9,796 bases of DNA from an uncultured Agitococcus sp. (GTDB lineage: Bacteria > Pseudomonadota > Gammaproteobacteria > Pseudomonadales > Moraxellaceae). The notes under the pieces were generated by a model, which was given only the letters and a program-made list of their open reading frames with translations, was not told where the DNA came from and made no database searches. The stretch spans positions 1-9,796 of the forward strand of contig NZ_CALETI010000150.1 in NCBI RefSeq assembly GCF_937920075.1, in the 5' to 3' direction. This document shows positions 1 through 6,281 of this stretch, one piece after another (positions within the stretch are counted from its first letter, which is position 1; the number at the start of each line of letters is the position of its first letter). The translations under genes and the position numbers were made by a program.

Positions 1-1
1 T

Positions 2-622
2 CAAGAAACCATTGAATTTATTAAACAAAACATACCAAAAACTATTCCCTTAAACGTACCCGAGACTCAGCTAAATCAAATGGTAAAAAAGGCTATTACC
101 GATGATAGTCGTATCAAAAATCTTGTCCTAAGCTGCGAAGAAAATGTTTTAGTTGTGACCGCTTCTATAGAAGGTGTTGGATTAACGTTTAATATTAAAA
201 CTAAACTTGCATTAGAACATTGTGAACTCAGCCCAACATCCAAAATCATTACTATGCGCCGCTTAGACCAAATAGAGCTTGGCGGCACAGGTATTGCATC
301 TTCTTTGCTAGCTCACGTTGTAAAATTAGTTGTTTGTGGATTATTAGGTGTGGATATTGGTGCATTTTCACTTAAAAATATCAACGGAGTTACCATTGAA
401 AAAGAACTTATTACTGCCGATTTGATTGCTATGGGTGCAACCGAAGCGATTAATAATGCTATTAATAGTAAAATCAATCTCTTATTAAGTAATACGCCTA
501 TCAACCCTATGTTAACTCCTCTATTACCCACATTAGCTCAAAAACTCATGCAAAATATCACCATTGAAAACCTGAAAATTGCTAAAAATGGGATTACTGG
601 CGTTTTAAAATTAGGTATTTAA
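2..622 (+). CDS. Unrecognised protein, 5'-truncated by the window edge
   Basis: The reading frame is open from base 2 to a TAA at 620-622, giving 206 visible residues. The first internal ATG (base 80) has no Shine-Dalgarno sequence before it, and the 26 codons ahead of it look like ordinary coding sequence, so I treat the gene as starting outside the window. I do not recognise the family. The visible protein has no clear catalytic motif. It alternates beta-type stretches (for example NVLVVTASIEGVGLTFNI) with a hydrophobic, small-residue-rich middle (SSLLAHVVKLVVCGLLGVDIG) and ends in a beta-like tail (NLKIAKNGITGVLKLGI). That texture could fit a lipid-binding or membrane-peripheral beta-sheet protein, but this is a guess. 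The zinc-finger/membrane-anchor gene starts 56 nt downstream on the same strand with no obvious terminator between, so the two may be co-transcribed. Codon use is strongly AT-rich, more so to the eye than in rep. Confidence 0.7.
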   Translation, partial: QETIEFIKQNIPKTIPLNVPETQLNQMVKKAITDDSRIKNLVLSCEENVLVVTASIEGVGLTFNIKTKLALEHCELSPTSKIITMRRLDQIELGGTGIASSLLAHVVKLVVCGLLGVDIGAFSLKNINGVTIEKELITADLIAMGATEAINNAINSKINLLLSNTPINPMLTPLLPTLAQKLMQNITIENLKIAKNGITGVLKLGI

Positions 623-665
623 ACCCAAAAGCTTAATTTTTAGTGCTTGCAATTATAAAAACATT

Positions 666-670
666 GGAAA
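666..670 (+). promoter_or_regulatory. Ribosome binding site choosing the ATG at 679
   Basis: GGAAA lies 8 nt before the ATG at 679. This favours that ATG over an in-frame GTG at 643, which lacks a comparable site and would add 12 residues unlike the rest of the protein. Confidence 0.5.
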
Positions 671-678
671 TTTCTATT

Positions 679-1278
679 ATGACGAATTCATGTTATGTCT
701 GTGCTGTCGAAAAAGGTATAGAGTCTTGTATTGGCTGCGACAAATATGTTTGTAAAACCCATGCAGGCTATATGAAAAATTATCTTTCGATAGATGGAAA
801 AAAGGGGCGCGCTTGTCAAGCCTGTATTGAAGAAGGTATTGTCACTCCAGATTACGGGATTTTGAGTACACAGCTCATTATTAATGATATTGTTAAACGT
901 TTTGAAAATAAAATGTATCCAAGAATGCAAGGAGACATAGAAAAACTAACTGAAAAGGTAAAAACTGAATCATTTGCAGAAGCTCATATATTAGTCAAAG
1001 AGTTAGAAGAATCAGTGGCAAGAACAGCTGAAACCATAGCACTACAATTAGAAAAAACGGCAGACAAAATGGTTGCTGATAACTTAGCCAAAGTAGAAAG
1101 TACTCTCACAACATTAACCCATGAACTTACAAAAGCTATTAGTAATCAAAGAGTTGAAGTATCATCAGATGCTGAGAAAATTGTACGAGAACTCCGTCAG
1201 ACTATTATATGGGGCTTATCTTGTGCGGCATTAATTATTGTTATTGGCTTGACTGGTATCAAGTTGACTTTAGGTTAA
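679..1278 (+). CDS. Zinc-finger, coiled-coil, C-terminally membrane-anchored protein (unnamed)
   Basis: A 199-residue protein of no family I can name. The N-terminus has eight regularly spaced potential zinc ligands: C5-x2-C8-x8-C17-x2-C20-x4-C25-x2-H28-x17-C46-x2-C49. This CxxC-CxxC-CxxH-CxxC order resembles cross-brace two-zinc folds such as FYVE, RING or B-box. Residues about 75-170 are charged and heptad-like, rich in Glu, Lys, Leu and Ala (ELEESVARTAETIALQLEKT), which suggests a long coiled coil. Residues about 176-197 (IIWGLSCAALIIVIGLTGIK) form one hydrophobic segment at the extreme C-terminus. There is no signal peptide, so a tail-anchored topology with finger and coil in the cytoplasm is the simplest reading. 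It follows the unrecognised gene by 56 nt. Its TAA overlaps the stop codon of the convergent minus-strand ORF by 3 bases within TTAATTAA. Domain layout is seen in the sequence; fold and topology are inferred. Confidence 0.75.
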   Translation: MTNSCYVCAVEKGIESCIGCDKYVCKTHAGYMKNYLSIDGKKGRACQACIEEGIVTPDYGILSTQLIINDIVKRFENKMYPRMQGDIEKLTEKVKTESFAEAHILVKELEESVARTAETIALQLEKTADKMVADNLAKVESTLTTLTHELTKAISNQRVEVSSDAEKIVRELRQTIIWGLSCAALIIVIGLTGIKLTLG

Positions 1279-1493
1279 TTAAATGCTCTTGTAAGACTAT
1301 AATAAGTTTCGTAGCCCGAAATAAAACCAAATAATTCAATGTTATCGGCTAAGTTAGCCACTAAAATTTTTTGCTGTTGTTGCGTTTCTATATCCAATAA
1401 ATGCATTTGAGATTCGGCTCGTTCGCGAGTTTCGTCTTTCCATTCAAGACTAAATTTACGCGCATTGGCACGAATTTGATTGGGGGATAACAA
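1275..1493 (-). pseudogene. Remnant: N-terminus of an MmeI-like DNA methyltransferase joined to a foreign tail
   Basis: A 72-codon ORF starting at TTG (1493-1491). Residues 1-29 (including IRANARKFSLEWKDETRERA) look like the start of the large class I SAM-dependent DNA methyltransferases of the MmeI/type IIG kind. In those enzymes this N-terminus is normally followed by a nuclease region and then the methylase, about 900 residues in all. Here the similarity stops at residue 29, and the rest (LLDIETQQQQKILVANLADN onward) lacks nuclease or methylase motifs. The tail faintly recalls the ETQQ-x-IV motif near the C-terminus of restriction specificity subunits, suggesting an internal in-frame deletion or a fusion; this is weak. 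It lies 36 nt downstream of vapC on the same strand and keeps a good ribosome binding site. Family match is from memory, not a search. It could instead be an expressed small protein. Confidence 0.5.
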
Positions 1494-1500
1494 AATAACA

Positions 1501-1506
1501 CTCCTT
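1501..1506 (-). promoter_or_regulatory. Strong ribosome binding site before the TTG start at 1493
   Basis: On the minus strand AAGGAG lies 7 nt before the TTG at 1493-1491. No ATG start is available in that frame at suitable spacing, so this site decides the TTG start. It also implies that the initiation region of the ancestral restriction gene survived. Confidence 0.6.
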
Positions 1507-1529
1507 GTATTGAGGTGTAAAAAACAGCG

Positions 1530-1931
1530 TTAGGTATTTGTTGTCACCGCTTTTAAGCCTAAATGGGTGACGAAAGGTAAAAAGTCTTTATCGGCAAATA
1601 ACAGAGAATGGCCATATTCAATACAATGTGTGGCAATAATCACATCTGCTGTTTTACGCACGGTAATGCCACGCTTGCGTAAAAAACGAAAGTTATCGGC
1701 GGCTTGTATGGCTAAGTCTGTCCCTAACATGTCAAACACAGCTAATGTGAGCAATAATTTTTTGGCGGTTTGATAGTCTGTATCTACACGAAATCCGCGT
1801 AATACCTCCGTTAAAATCAAATCGCCAATAGCAAGCGGTTCAACACCAAGCAAACTATCTAATTTATTAGCTGATGGCGTAGGTTGGCCATTAAAATAGT
1901 CAATCCAAACACTTGAATCTATAAGAATCAT
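1530..1931 (-). CDS. vapC: VapC-type PIN-domain ribonuclease toxin
   Basis: A 133-residue single PIN domain, the usual length for VapC toxins. The family cleaves RNA, often tRNA or rRNA, in a magnesium-dependent way, and is held inactive by its VapB partner. The acidic active-site set is visible: D5 in LIDSSVWIDYF, E42 in LILTEVLRGF, D96 in KTADVIIA, and D114/D116 in LLFADKDF. The toxin therefore looks intact. Its ATG overlaps the TGA of vapB by 4 nt (ATGA), typical of translational coupling in these operons, with the antitoxin encoded first. Downstream, after 36 nt, comes the restriction-enzyme remnant on the same strand. The assignment as a PIN toxin is firm from motifs and the antitoxin partner; the RNA target cannot be read from the sequence. 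Confidence 0.93.
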   Translation of the reverse strand: MILIDSSVWIDYFNGQPTPSANKLDSLLGVEPLAIGDLILTEVLRGFRVDTDYQTAKKLLLTLAVFDMLGTDLAIQAADNFRFLRKRGITVRKTADVIIATHCIEYGHSLLFADKDFLPFVTHLGLKAVTTNT

Positions 1932-2122
1932 TGATTGAGTCTCATGTCTTCAAGGTCATCTTCCCATTTCAGTTTTCCACGAAAAGCCTTAATCGACTCT
2001 TGTTGCTTGAGTTTAATGAGCATTTTTAACCCCAACTCAACCGCTTCTTTTTTGGTTTTTAATCCTGTGGCTTTTAGAGCATCGTGCATTAAAGCATCAT
2101 CTATCACAATATTGGTACGCAT
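1928..2122 (-). CDS. vapB: VapB-type antitoxin
   Basis: A 64-residue protein of the short VapB antitoxin type (Pfam VapB_antitoxin). The N-terminal part, MRTNIVIDDALMHDALKATG, is the typical beta strand and helix that dimerise to bind operator DNA. The middle TKKEAVELGLKMLI is the second helix. The acidic, aromatic tail (LKWEDDLEDMR) is the kind of segment that wraps around the PIN toxin and blocks its active site. The ATG at 2122 is the only reasonable start and has only a poor Shine-Dalgarno sequence. The stop overlaps the vapC start by 4 nt. A long AT-rich perfect inverted repeat lies 9 nt upstream of the start codon and is the natural candidate for autoregulation by the VapBC complex. Family membership is well supported by sequence and position; operator binding is inferred. 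Confidence 0.9.
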   Translation of the reverse strand: MRTNIVIDDALMHDALKATGLKTKKEAVELGLKMLIKLKQQESIKAFRGKLKWEDDLEDMRLNQ

Positions 2123-2131
2123 TTTTTGAAC

Positions 2132-2172
2132 TCTATAATGTGTATTTTATATTGTAATATACACATTATAGA
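2132..2172 (-). promoter_or_regulatory. Perfect inverted repeat, probable vapBC operator/promoter region
   Basis: Arms of 14 bases, 2132-2145 and 2159-2172, are exact reverse complements (TCTATAATGTGTAT on the + strand), separated by 13 bases. Each arm contains TATAAT or its complement, so a -10 element may lie within the site, but no good -35 is evident. Position directly upstream of vapB and the symmetry fit binding by ribbon-helix-helix antitoxin dimers, as known for VapB. It also lies 15 nt after the stop codon of the oxidoreductase gene. The long AT-rich loop and the lack of a T-tract make a terminator unlikely. Confidence 0.7.
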
Positions 2173-2187
2173 TAATTTTAGCTACGA

Positions 2188-2892
2188 CTACTTCGGATAC
2201 AACTTGCCATCAAATTCATCCATTTTTGGATAACGTAATGGCGTTAAATTGTCTAAATTGGCTAAATAATTTTTATAATCTACCAAAATTTGTTCGCGTG
2301 CTTCGGGTTTAATATAGGGCACATGATAGCCAATAAACGGTGGCAACACCTCAAAACCCACATAAGCCAATGTGCCACGCAACAAGGGACGTAACATACC
2401 GTCCACCAACTCGCCATGAATAGCTTTTTCACCAAACATATGCTCACGGCCACCCAAGGTTAAAGTCACTAAAGCTTTTTTACCTTTTAAGCCGCCTTGG
2501 TCATAAAAACGCATTCCGCCATAACACACCCCCGAAATTAACACGCGGTCAATCCACCCTTTTAAAATCGCAGGCACAGAAAACCAATATAAGGGAAAGT
2601 TAAAAATCACCAAATCCGCTGCTTTTAACTTTTCTAACTCAGCCGCAATATCAGGTGCAATTGCTTGTTGTTCGTAGTTATAACGTTGTTCTAAGGCATA
2701 CACCAAATACTCAGGATTTTTGCGCTGGGCAAAATCGTTAGCAGAAGCCACAGGATTCCAATTCATCTCATATAAATCGGACACCTGTACTTGATGACCA
2801 GCAGCAGTTAATTGCTCTGTCGCAAGCTGCATTAATGCCGTATTAAAGGATTTTGCTTCAGGATGGGCGTGAATAATCAAGACATTCATCAT
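2188..2892 (-). CDS. Flavodoxin-fold NAD(P)H oxidoreductase (quinone reductase-like)
   Basis: A 234-residue protein of the Flavodoxin_2 family, which includes NAD(P)H:quinone reductases and MdaB/YwrO-like enzymes. These bind FMN or FAD and pass two electrons from NAD(P)H to quinones or related acceptors in the cytoplasm. The N-terminal strand and phosphate-binding turn are clear (VLIIHAHPEAKSFN, residues 4-17). So is the central family signature FNFPLYWFSVPAILKGWIDR, followed by YGGMRFYDQGGLKGKKALV, which contributes to the flavin and dinucleotide site. Two adjacent ATG codons (2892 and 2889) could start it, with a weak GAG upstream. It is transcribed divergently from the crotonase gene across a 95-bp gap. 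No terminator is seen between it and vapB, so read-through into the toxin-antitoxin operon is possible. Substrate and cofactor preference cannot be told from sequence. Confidence 0.88.
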   Translation of the reverse strand: MMNVLIIHAHPEAKSFNTALMQLATEQLTAAGHQVQVSDLYEMNWNPVASANDFAQRKNPEYLVYALEQRYNYEQQAIAPDIAAELEKLKAADLVIFNFPLYWFSVPAILKGWIDRVLISGVCYGGMRFYDQGGLKGKKALVTLTLGGREHMFGEKAIHGELVDGMLRPLLRGTLAYVGFEVLPPFIGYHVPYIKPEAREQILVDYKNYLANLDNLTPLRYPKMDEFDGKLYPK

Positions 2893-2920
2893 TTATGCTC
2901 AATTTAAACTAAAAATGGGC

Positions 2921-2950
2921 TTGATTTAAGCACCAAAGTACCAGTATAAG
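2921..2950 (+). promoter_or_regulatory. Candidate sigma70 promoter for the crotonase gene
   Basis: TTGATT (2921-2926) and TATAAG (2945-2950) are 18 nt apart in the 95-bp divergent gap, 37 nt before the ATG. They match 4 of 6 and 5 of 6 consensus bases. This is judged by eye only. Confidence 0.35.
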
Positions 2951-2987
2951 CAACTCAGTTAAGTGATTTTTAGGAGCAAATAACAAC

Positions 2988-3863
2988 ATGACTTATCAAA
3001 CCCTTTTATATCAAGTCGAAAACCGTATTTTGACGATTACACTCAACCGTCCCGAACAAATGAATGCCTTTACTGTTGAAATGGCCAATGAATTAGAACA
3101 CGCCTTTAAAACGGCCAGCGAAGATGACAATATTGGCGTGATTGTCGTAACAGGCGCAGGCAAAGCTTTTTGTGCTGGCATGGATTTAAGCAAACAAGGT
3201 AATGTCTTTGGTTTAAATGAACAATTACAACCGACAACAGCGGATATGGAACAACGCTTAGATGATGAGACCATGATTGCAGGGGTACGAGATACAGGTG
3301 GTCGTGTCACCTTGGCTATTTTTGATTGCAAAAAGCCTGTGATTGGTGCGATTAATGGCGCAGCCGTAGGCATTGGTGCAACCATGACCTTGGCAATGGA
3401 TATTCGTTTAGCCTCCTCTAAAGCACGGATTGGTTTTGTTTTTGGCAAAATTGGCGTAGTACCAGAAGCCTGTTCAAGTTGGTTTTTGCCACGTATTGTG
3501 GGCATTAGTCAAGCTTTAGAATGGGTGTATAGTGGTGATATTTTAACTGCCGAAGAAGCTCAACAAGGCCGTTTAGTCAAAGCGGTTTATAGCCCAGAAA
3601 CCTTGTTAGAAGAAGCTTATAAACTCGCCCATAAGTTTATAGATAATCGTTCACCAGTTGCTATCGCCTTTGCTCGACAAATGATGTATCGCAATGCTGC
3701 ACAAACACATCCCATTGAAGCTCATAAAGTAGACTCTTTGGCGATGTTTTACACCAGTCTTGAAGATGGCAAAGAAGGTGTAAAATCCTTTTTAGAAAAA
3801 CGTGCCCCTGAATTTACAGGCAAAGCCAGTCAAATGCCTGAATTTTATCCTTGGTGGAAATAA
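2988..3863 (+). CDS. Crotonase-superfamily protein (annotated enoyl-CoA hydratase/isomerase family)
   Basis: A 291-residue crotonase-fold protein, slightly longer than the usual 255-265 because of an insert around residues 70-105. The oxyanion-hole elements are present: FCAGMDL (61-67) and GAAVGIG (124-130). The two glutamates of classical enoyl-CoA hydratase are not. By manual alignment to rat crotonase, E144 falls on T132 and E164 on F152. A glutamate is found instead at E160 in VVPEACSSWFLPR, the position used by several enoyl-CoA isomerases. The C-terminal ending in FYPWW is shared with a widespread set of proteins labelled only crotonase/enoyl-CoA hydratase family. It probably acts on an acyl-CoA thioester, perhaps as an isomerase, but true hydratase activity is doubtful. 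AGGAG lies 11 nt before the ATG. The gene stands alone: divergent from the oxidoreductase and closed by its own terminator. Confidence 0.9.
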   Translation: MTYQTLLYQVENRILTITLNRPEQMNAFTVEMANELEHAFKTASEDDNIGVIVVTGAGKAFCAGMDLSKQGNVFGLNEQLQPTTADMEQRLDDETMIAGVRDTGGRVTLAIFDCKKPVIGAINGAAVGIGATMTLAMDIRLASSKARIGFVFGKIGVVPEACSSWFLPRIVGISQALEWVYSGDILTAEEAQQGRLVKAVYSPETLLEEAYKLAHKFIDNRSPVAIAFARQMMYRNAAQTHPIEAHKVDSLAMFYTSLEDGKEGVKSFLEKRAPEFTGKASQMPEFYPWWK

Positions 3864-3875
3864 AATCTCTAAATT

Positions 3876-3903
3876 GAGGCATTTTTTAAATGCCTCCGTT
3901 TTT
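3876..3903 (+). terminator. Intrinsic terminator after the crotonase gene
   Basis: The arms GAGGCATTT (3876-3884) and AAATGCCTC (3888-3896) pair perfectly over 9 bp with a 3-nt loop, followed after CG by five T (3899-3903). It begins 12 nt after the crotonase stop codon. The rest of the gap up to rep (3904-3991) holds no clear gene and only weak promoter-like hexamers (TTTGCA at 3926, TAAAAT at 3950). Confidence 0.85.
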
Positions 3904-3991
3904 GTTACAAACCCTATAAAGTTTATTTGCACCTGCCCCACCTTCTTCGTAAAATAGCACGCCTTCCCTTTTTCTAAACTGCATACCCACC

Positions 3992-6022
3992 ATGAATAAC
4001 CTAAATCCGCGTCAACAAGAAGCCGCTAAATATATTGATGGCCCATTATTAGTTTTGGCGGGTGCAGGCTCGGGCAAAACCTCAGTGATTACCAAAAAGA
4101 TTGCCTATTTAATTACCGAATGTGGCATCAAAGCCAATCGTATTTTTGCGGTGACCTTTACCAACAAAGCCGCAAAAGAAATGAAAGAGCGGGTTAGCAA
4201 ATTAGTTAATGGGGCAGAAGCCAAAGGCTTAACCGTCTCCACTTTTCATACCTTAGGCTTGACCATGATTCGCCAAGAATTAGAGGCTTGTGGTTTAAAA
4301 AATAATTTTTCTATTTTAGATGCAGACGATTGCCAACGTTTATTGGCCGATTTAATGCACAAAGATAACAGTCCTGAAGCTGACCAAAAACAAGCATTAA
4401 AATGGATTAGCAAAAAGATTTCTGATTGGAAAAATGATTTAATCGCGCCTGTTCAAGCAGTGAGTGTTGCTGAAACTAAAGAAGATTTGATTGCAGCCCA
4501 TCTTTATGATGCCTATCAACGCCATTTACGCGCTTATAACGCTGTAGATTTTGATGACTTGATTGCCCTACCCACACATATCTTGCAAGAAAATCAGGCC
4601 ATTAGAGAAAAATGGCAAAGTAAAGTGCATTATATGTTGGTGGATGAATATCAAGACACCAACACCGCCCAATACTTATTAGTCAAGTTATTAGTGGGTG
4701 TGCGTGGTCGTTTTACCGCCGTGGGTGATGATGATCAAAGTATTTATGCGTGGCGTGGTGCGCGTCCCGAAAATATGTTGGAACTCACCAAAGATTACCC
4801 CAATTTAAAAGTCATTAAACTTGAGCAAAATTATCGCTCTATGGGACGGATTTTAAATGCAGCCAACTCGGTGATTGCCAATAATCCCCACGTTTTTGAA
4901 AAAAAGTTATGGAGTCAACACGGTTTAGGCGATTTAATTCGGGTAGTGACTTGCGAAACTGACCGTCAAGAAGCCGAATATGTCGCTAATGATTTAGTGA
5001 ATAATAAGCTAATGAATCGCCGCACCTTTAAAGATTATGCCATTTTGTATCGAGGTAATTTTCAGGCCAAAGCCATTGAAACTCAATTACGTGAACTGCA
5101 AGTGCCTTATAAATTATCAGGTGGCACATCCTTTTATGCACGTGCCGAAATCAAAGATGTGATGAGTTATTTACGCCTGATTATTAACCCTAATGATGAC
5201 AGTGCTTTTTTACGCATTATTAATACACCAAAACGTGCGATTGGCCCTGTTACTTTAGAAAAATTAGGCGTTTATGCCCAAAGTCGTGGCGTGTCTTTAT
5301 TAATGGCTTGCACAGAGTTAGGCTTAGCTGCACATTTGGGACAAAAAAAAGCAGTGGTTAGTTTGCATGAATTTGGTACGTGGCTCGAAGAACACAGCAA
5401 AGCGATTTTAGATAACACCGACCCTGTGCCAAAAATTCGCCAATTATTAAGCGATATTGCCTATGAAGATTATATTCGTGAAACAGCACCCACGCCTCAA
5501 GGTGCAGAAGCACGTATAGAAAATATCAATTTCTTGCTGAACTCTATTCAAAATATGTTGAATAAAGCTGACGATGAAAATGACAAAAATATCGAAGCGA
5601 TTATTCGCAAATTAGTTTTAATTGATTTACTCGAACAGCAAGCCGAAAATGACGATAGTGACCGCGTGCAATTAATGACTTTACACGCGGCCAAAGGCTT
5701 AGAATTTCCTCATGTGTATATGATTGGTTTGGAAGAAGATTTGCTACCCCATCGCAATAGTATTGATGCTGATACCGTTGAGGAAGAACGGCGGTTAATG
5801 TATGTAGGTATTACTCGAGCCAAACAAACCTTAACCATTACCTTAGCCGAACGGCGCAAATCGGGGGCAGATTTTAAAAGCACTACGCCAAGTCGCTTTT
5901 TAGAAGAATTGCCTGCTGACCAATTACAATGGCAAGGACGACGCAGCCAAAAATCTCCGCAAGAGAAAAAGCGCATTGGTAACGCCCATTTAGCCAATTT
6001 AAGAGCCTTATTAAATTCTTAG
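3992..6022 (+). CDS. rep: ATP-dependent DNA helicase Rep (UvrD/Rep superfamily 1A)
   Basis: A 676-residue helicase, against 673 for E. coli Rep, colinear throughout. Rep is a 3'-5' single-strand translocase that clears protein roadblocks ahead of the replication fork. All superfamily 1 motifs are visible: Walker A AGAGSGKT (23-30); Ia FAVTFTNKAAKEMKER; Walker B VDEYQDT (from D218); motif III GDDDQSIYAWRGARP; IV LEQNYRSMGRILNAAN; V MTLHAAKGLEF; VI RRLMYVGITRAK. The Rep-specific phrases STFHTLGL, VDFDDLIALPT and YKLSGGTSFYARAEIKD favour Rep over UvrD or PcrA, which are longer. The C-terminus ends HLANLRALL, like E. coli Rep (HLANLKAM). Only a weak ribosome binding site precedes the ATG. The DUF2788 gene follows 12 nt downstream and is probably co-transcribed. 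Confidence 0.96.
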   Translation: MNNLNPRQQEAAKYIDGPLLVLAGAGSGKTSVITKKIAYLITECGIKANRIFAVTFTNKAAKEMKERVSKLVNGAEAKGLTVSTFHTLGLTMIRQELEACGLKNNFSILDADDCQRLLADLMHKDNSPEADQKQALKWISKKISDWKNDLIAPVQAVSVAETKEDLIAAHLYDAYQRHLRAYNAVDFDDLIALPTHILQENQAIREKWQSKVHYMLVDEYQDTNTAQYLLVKLLVGVRGRFTAVGDDDQSIYAWRGARPENMLELTKDYPNLKVIKLEQNYRSMGRILNAANSVIANNPHVFEKKLWSQHGLGDLIRVVTCETDRQEAEYVANDLVNNKLMNRRTFKDYAILYRGNFQAKAIETQLRELQVPYKLSGGTSFYARAEIKDVMSYLRLIINPNDDSAFLRIINTPKRAIGPVTLEKLGVYAQSRGVSLLMACTELGLAAHLGQKKAVVSLHEFGTWLEEHSKAILDNTDPVPKIRQLLSDIAYEDYIRETAPTPQGAEARIENINFLLNSIQNMLNKADDENDKNIEAIIRKLVLIDLLEQQAENDDSDRVQLMTLHAAKGLEFPHVYMIGLEEDLLPHRNSIDADTVEEERRLMYVGITRAKQTLTITLAERRKSGADFKSTTPSRFLEELPADQLQWQGRRSQKSPQEKKRIGNAHLANLRALLNS

Positions 6023-6034
6023 TGAGATACAAAG

Positions 6035-6235
6035 ATGACTGATGAAATGTTAACCAAATGGGGAATGCAATTAGGTATTCCTGCCGTTATTTTATTTTTA
6101 ATGTTTATTATTTGGGATATTGCCAAAAAGTCTAATGCAGGCAAAACAGGTACTTTTGCGCTATTTTTAGCCTTATCTGTAGGCTTTGTTGGCTATATGA
6201 TTAAAGTTATTTTGCAGTGGCAATTAGAGAAGTAA
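6035..6235 (+). CDS. DUF2788 small membrane protein
   Basis: A 66-residue protein resembling the DUF2788 family, small proteobacterial membrane proteins of unknown function. Two hydrophobic segments are visible: residues about 13-30 (LGIPAVILFLMFIIWDIA) and about 41-60 (FALFLALSVGFVGYMIKVI). They are joined by the short basic loop KKSNAGKTG, the most family-like stretch (WDIAKKSNAGKTGTF, ending GFVGYMIK). The basic loop suggests that it faces the cytoplasm and that both ends are outside, but this is inferred. The ATG lies 12 nt after the rep stop codon, with a modest GAG ribosome binding site inside the gap, so it probably shares the rep transcript. An intrinsic terminator follows 18 nt after its stop. 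Family name is from remembered similarity. Confidence 0.8.
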   Translation: MTDEMLTKWGMQLGIPAVILFLMFIIWDIAKKSNAGKTGTFALFLALSVGFVGYMIKVILQWQLEK

Positions 6236-6253
6236 TTTTTTCATATTAACCCT

Positions 6254-6281
6254 AAAGGCTTTGTTAATCCAAAGCCTTTTT
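6254..6281 (+). terminator. Intrinsic terminator after rep-DUF2788, overlapping the convergent gene's 3' end
   Basis: The arms AAAGGCTTTG (6254-6263) and CAAAGCCTTT (6270-6279) pair perfectly over 10 bp with a 6-nt loop. A run of five T (6277-6281) overlaps and follows the right arm. On the minus strand the same hairpin lacks a downstream T-tract, so it mainly serves the + strand transcript. The stop codon of the convergent GDYXXLXY gene (6264-6266) lies within the loop. Confidence 0.85.

Noticed and set aside
80..622. ATG at 80 as the true start of the first gene
   Set aside because: No ribosome binding site precedes it and the frame stays open with normal-looking codons back to base 2, so the gene most likely enters from outside the window.
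643..678. GTG at 643 as start of the zinc-finger protein
   Set aside because: The ATG at 679 has GGAAA at good spacing and begins right before the first zinc ligand; the extra 12 residues have no supporting signal.
1499..1519. Imperfect hairpin around the TTG ORF's ribosome binding site
   Set aside because: The arms ACACCTC and GGAGTGT pair with a mismatch and a wobble; too weak to claim as a translational switch.
2132..2172. Inverted repeat as a terminator of the oxidoreductase gene
   Set aside because: The stem is AT-rich with a 13-nt loop and no T-tract follows; operator for vapBC explains position and symmetry better.
3011..3505. 164-codon minus-strand ORF inside the crotonase gene
   Set aside because: It is the antisense shadow of a clear crotonase with oxyanion-hole motifs; its translation has no recognisable domain and no ribosome binding site evidence.
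3904..3991. Promoter for rep in the gap after the terminator
   Set aside because: The best hexamer pair (TTTGCA at 3926, TAAAAT at 3950) matches the -35 consensus poorly; a promoter must exist nearby, but I cannot place it.
5710..5997. 95-codon minus-strand ORF inside rep
   Set aside because: It lies entirely opposite the conserved helicase motifs V and VI; no independent signal.
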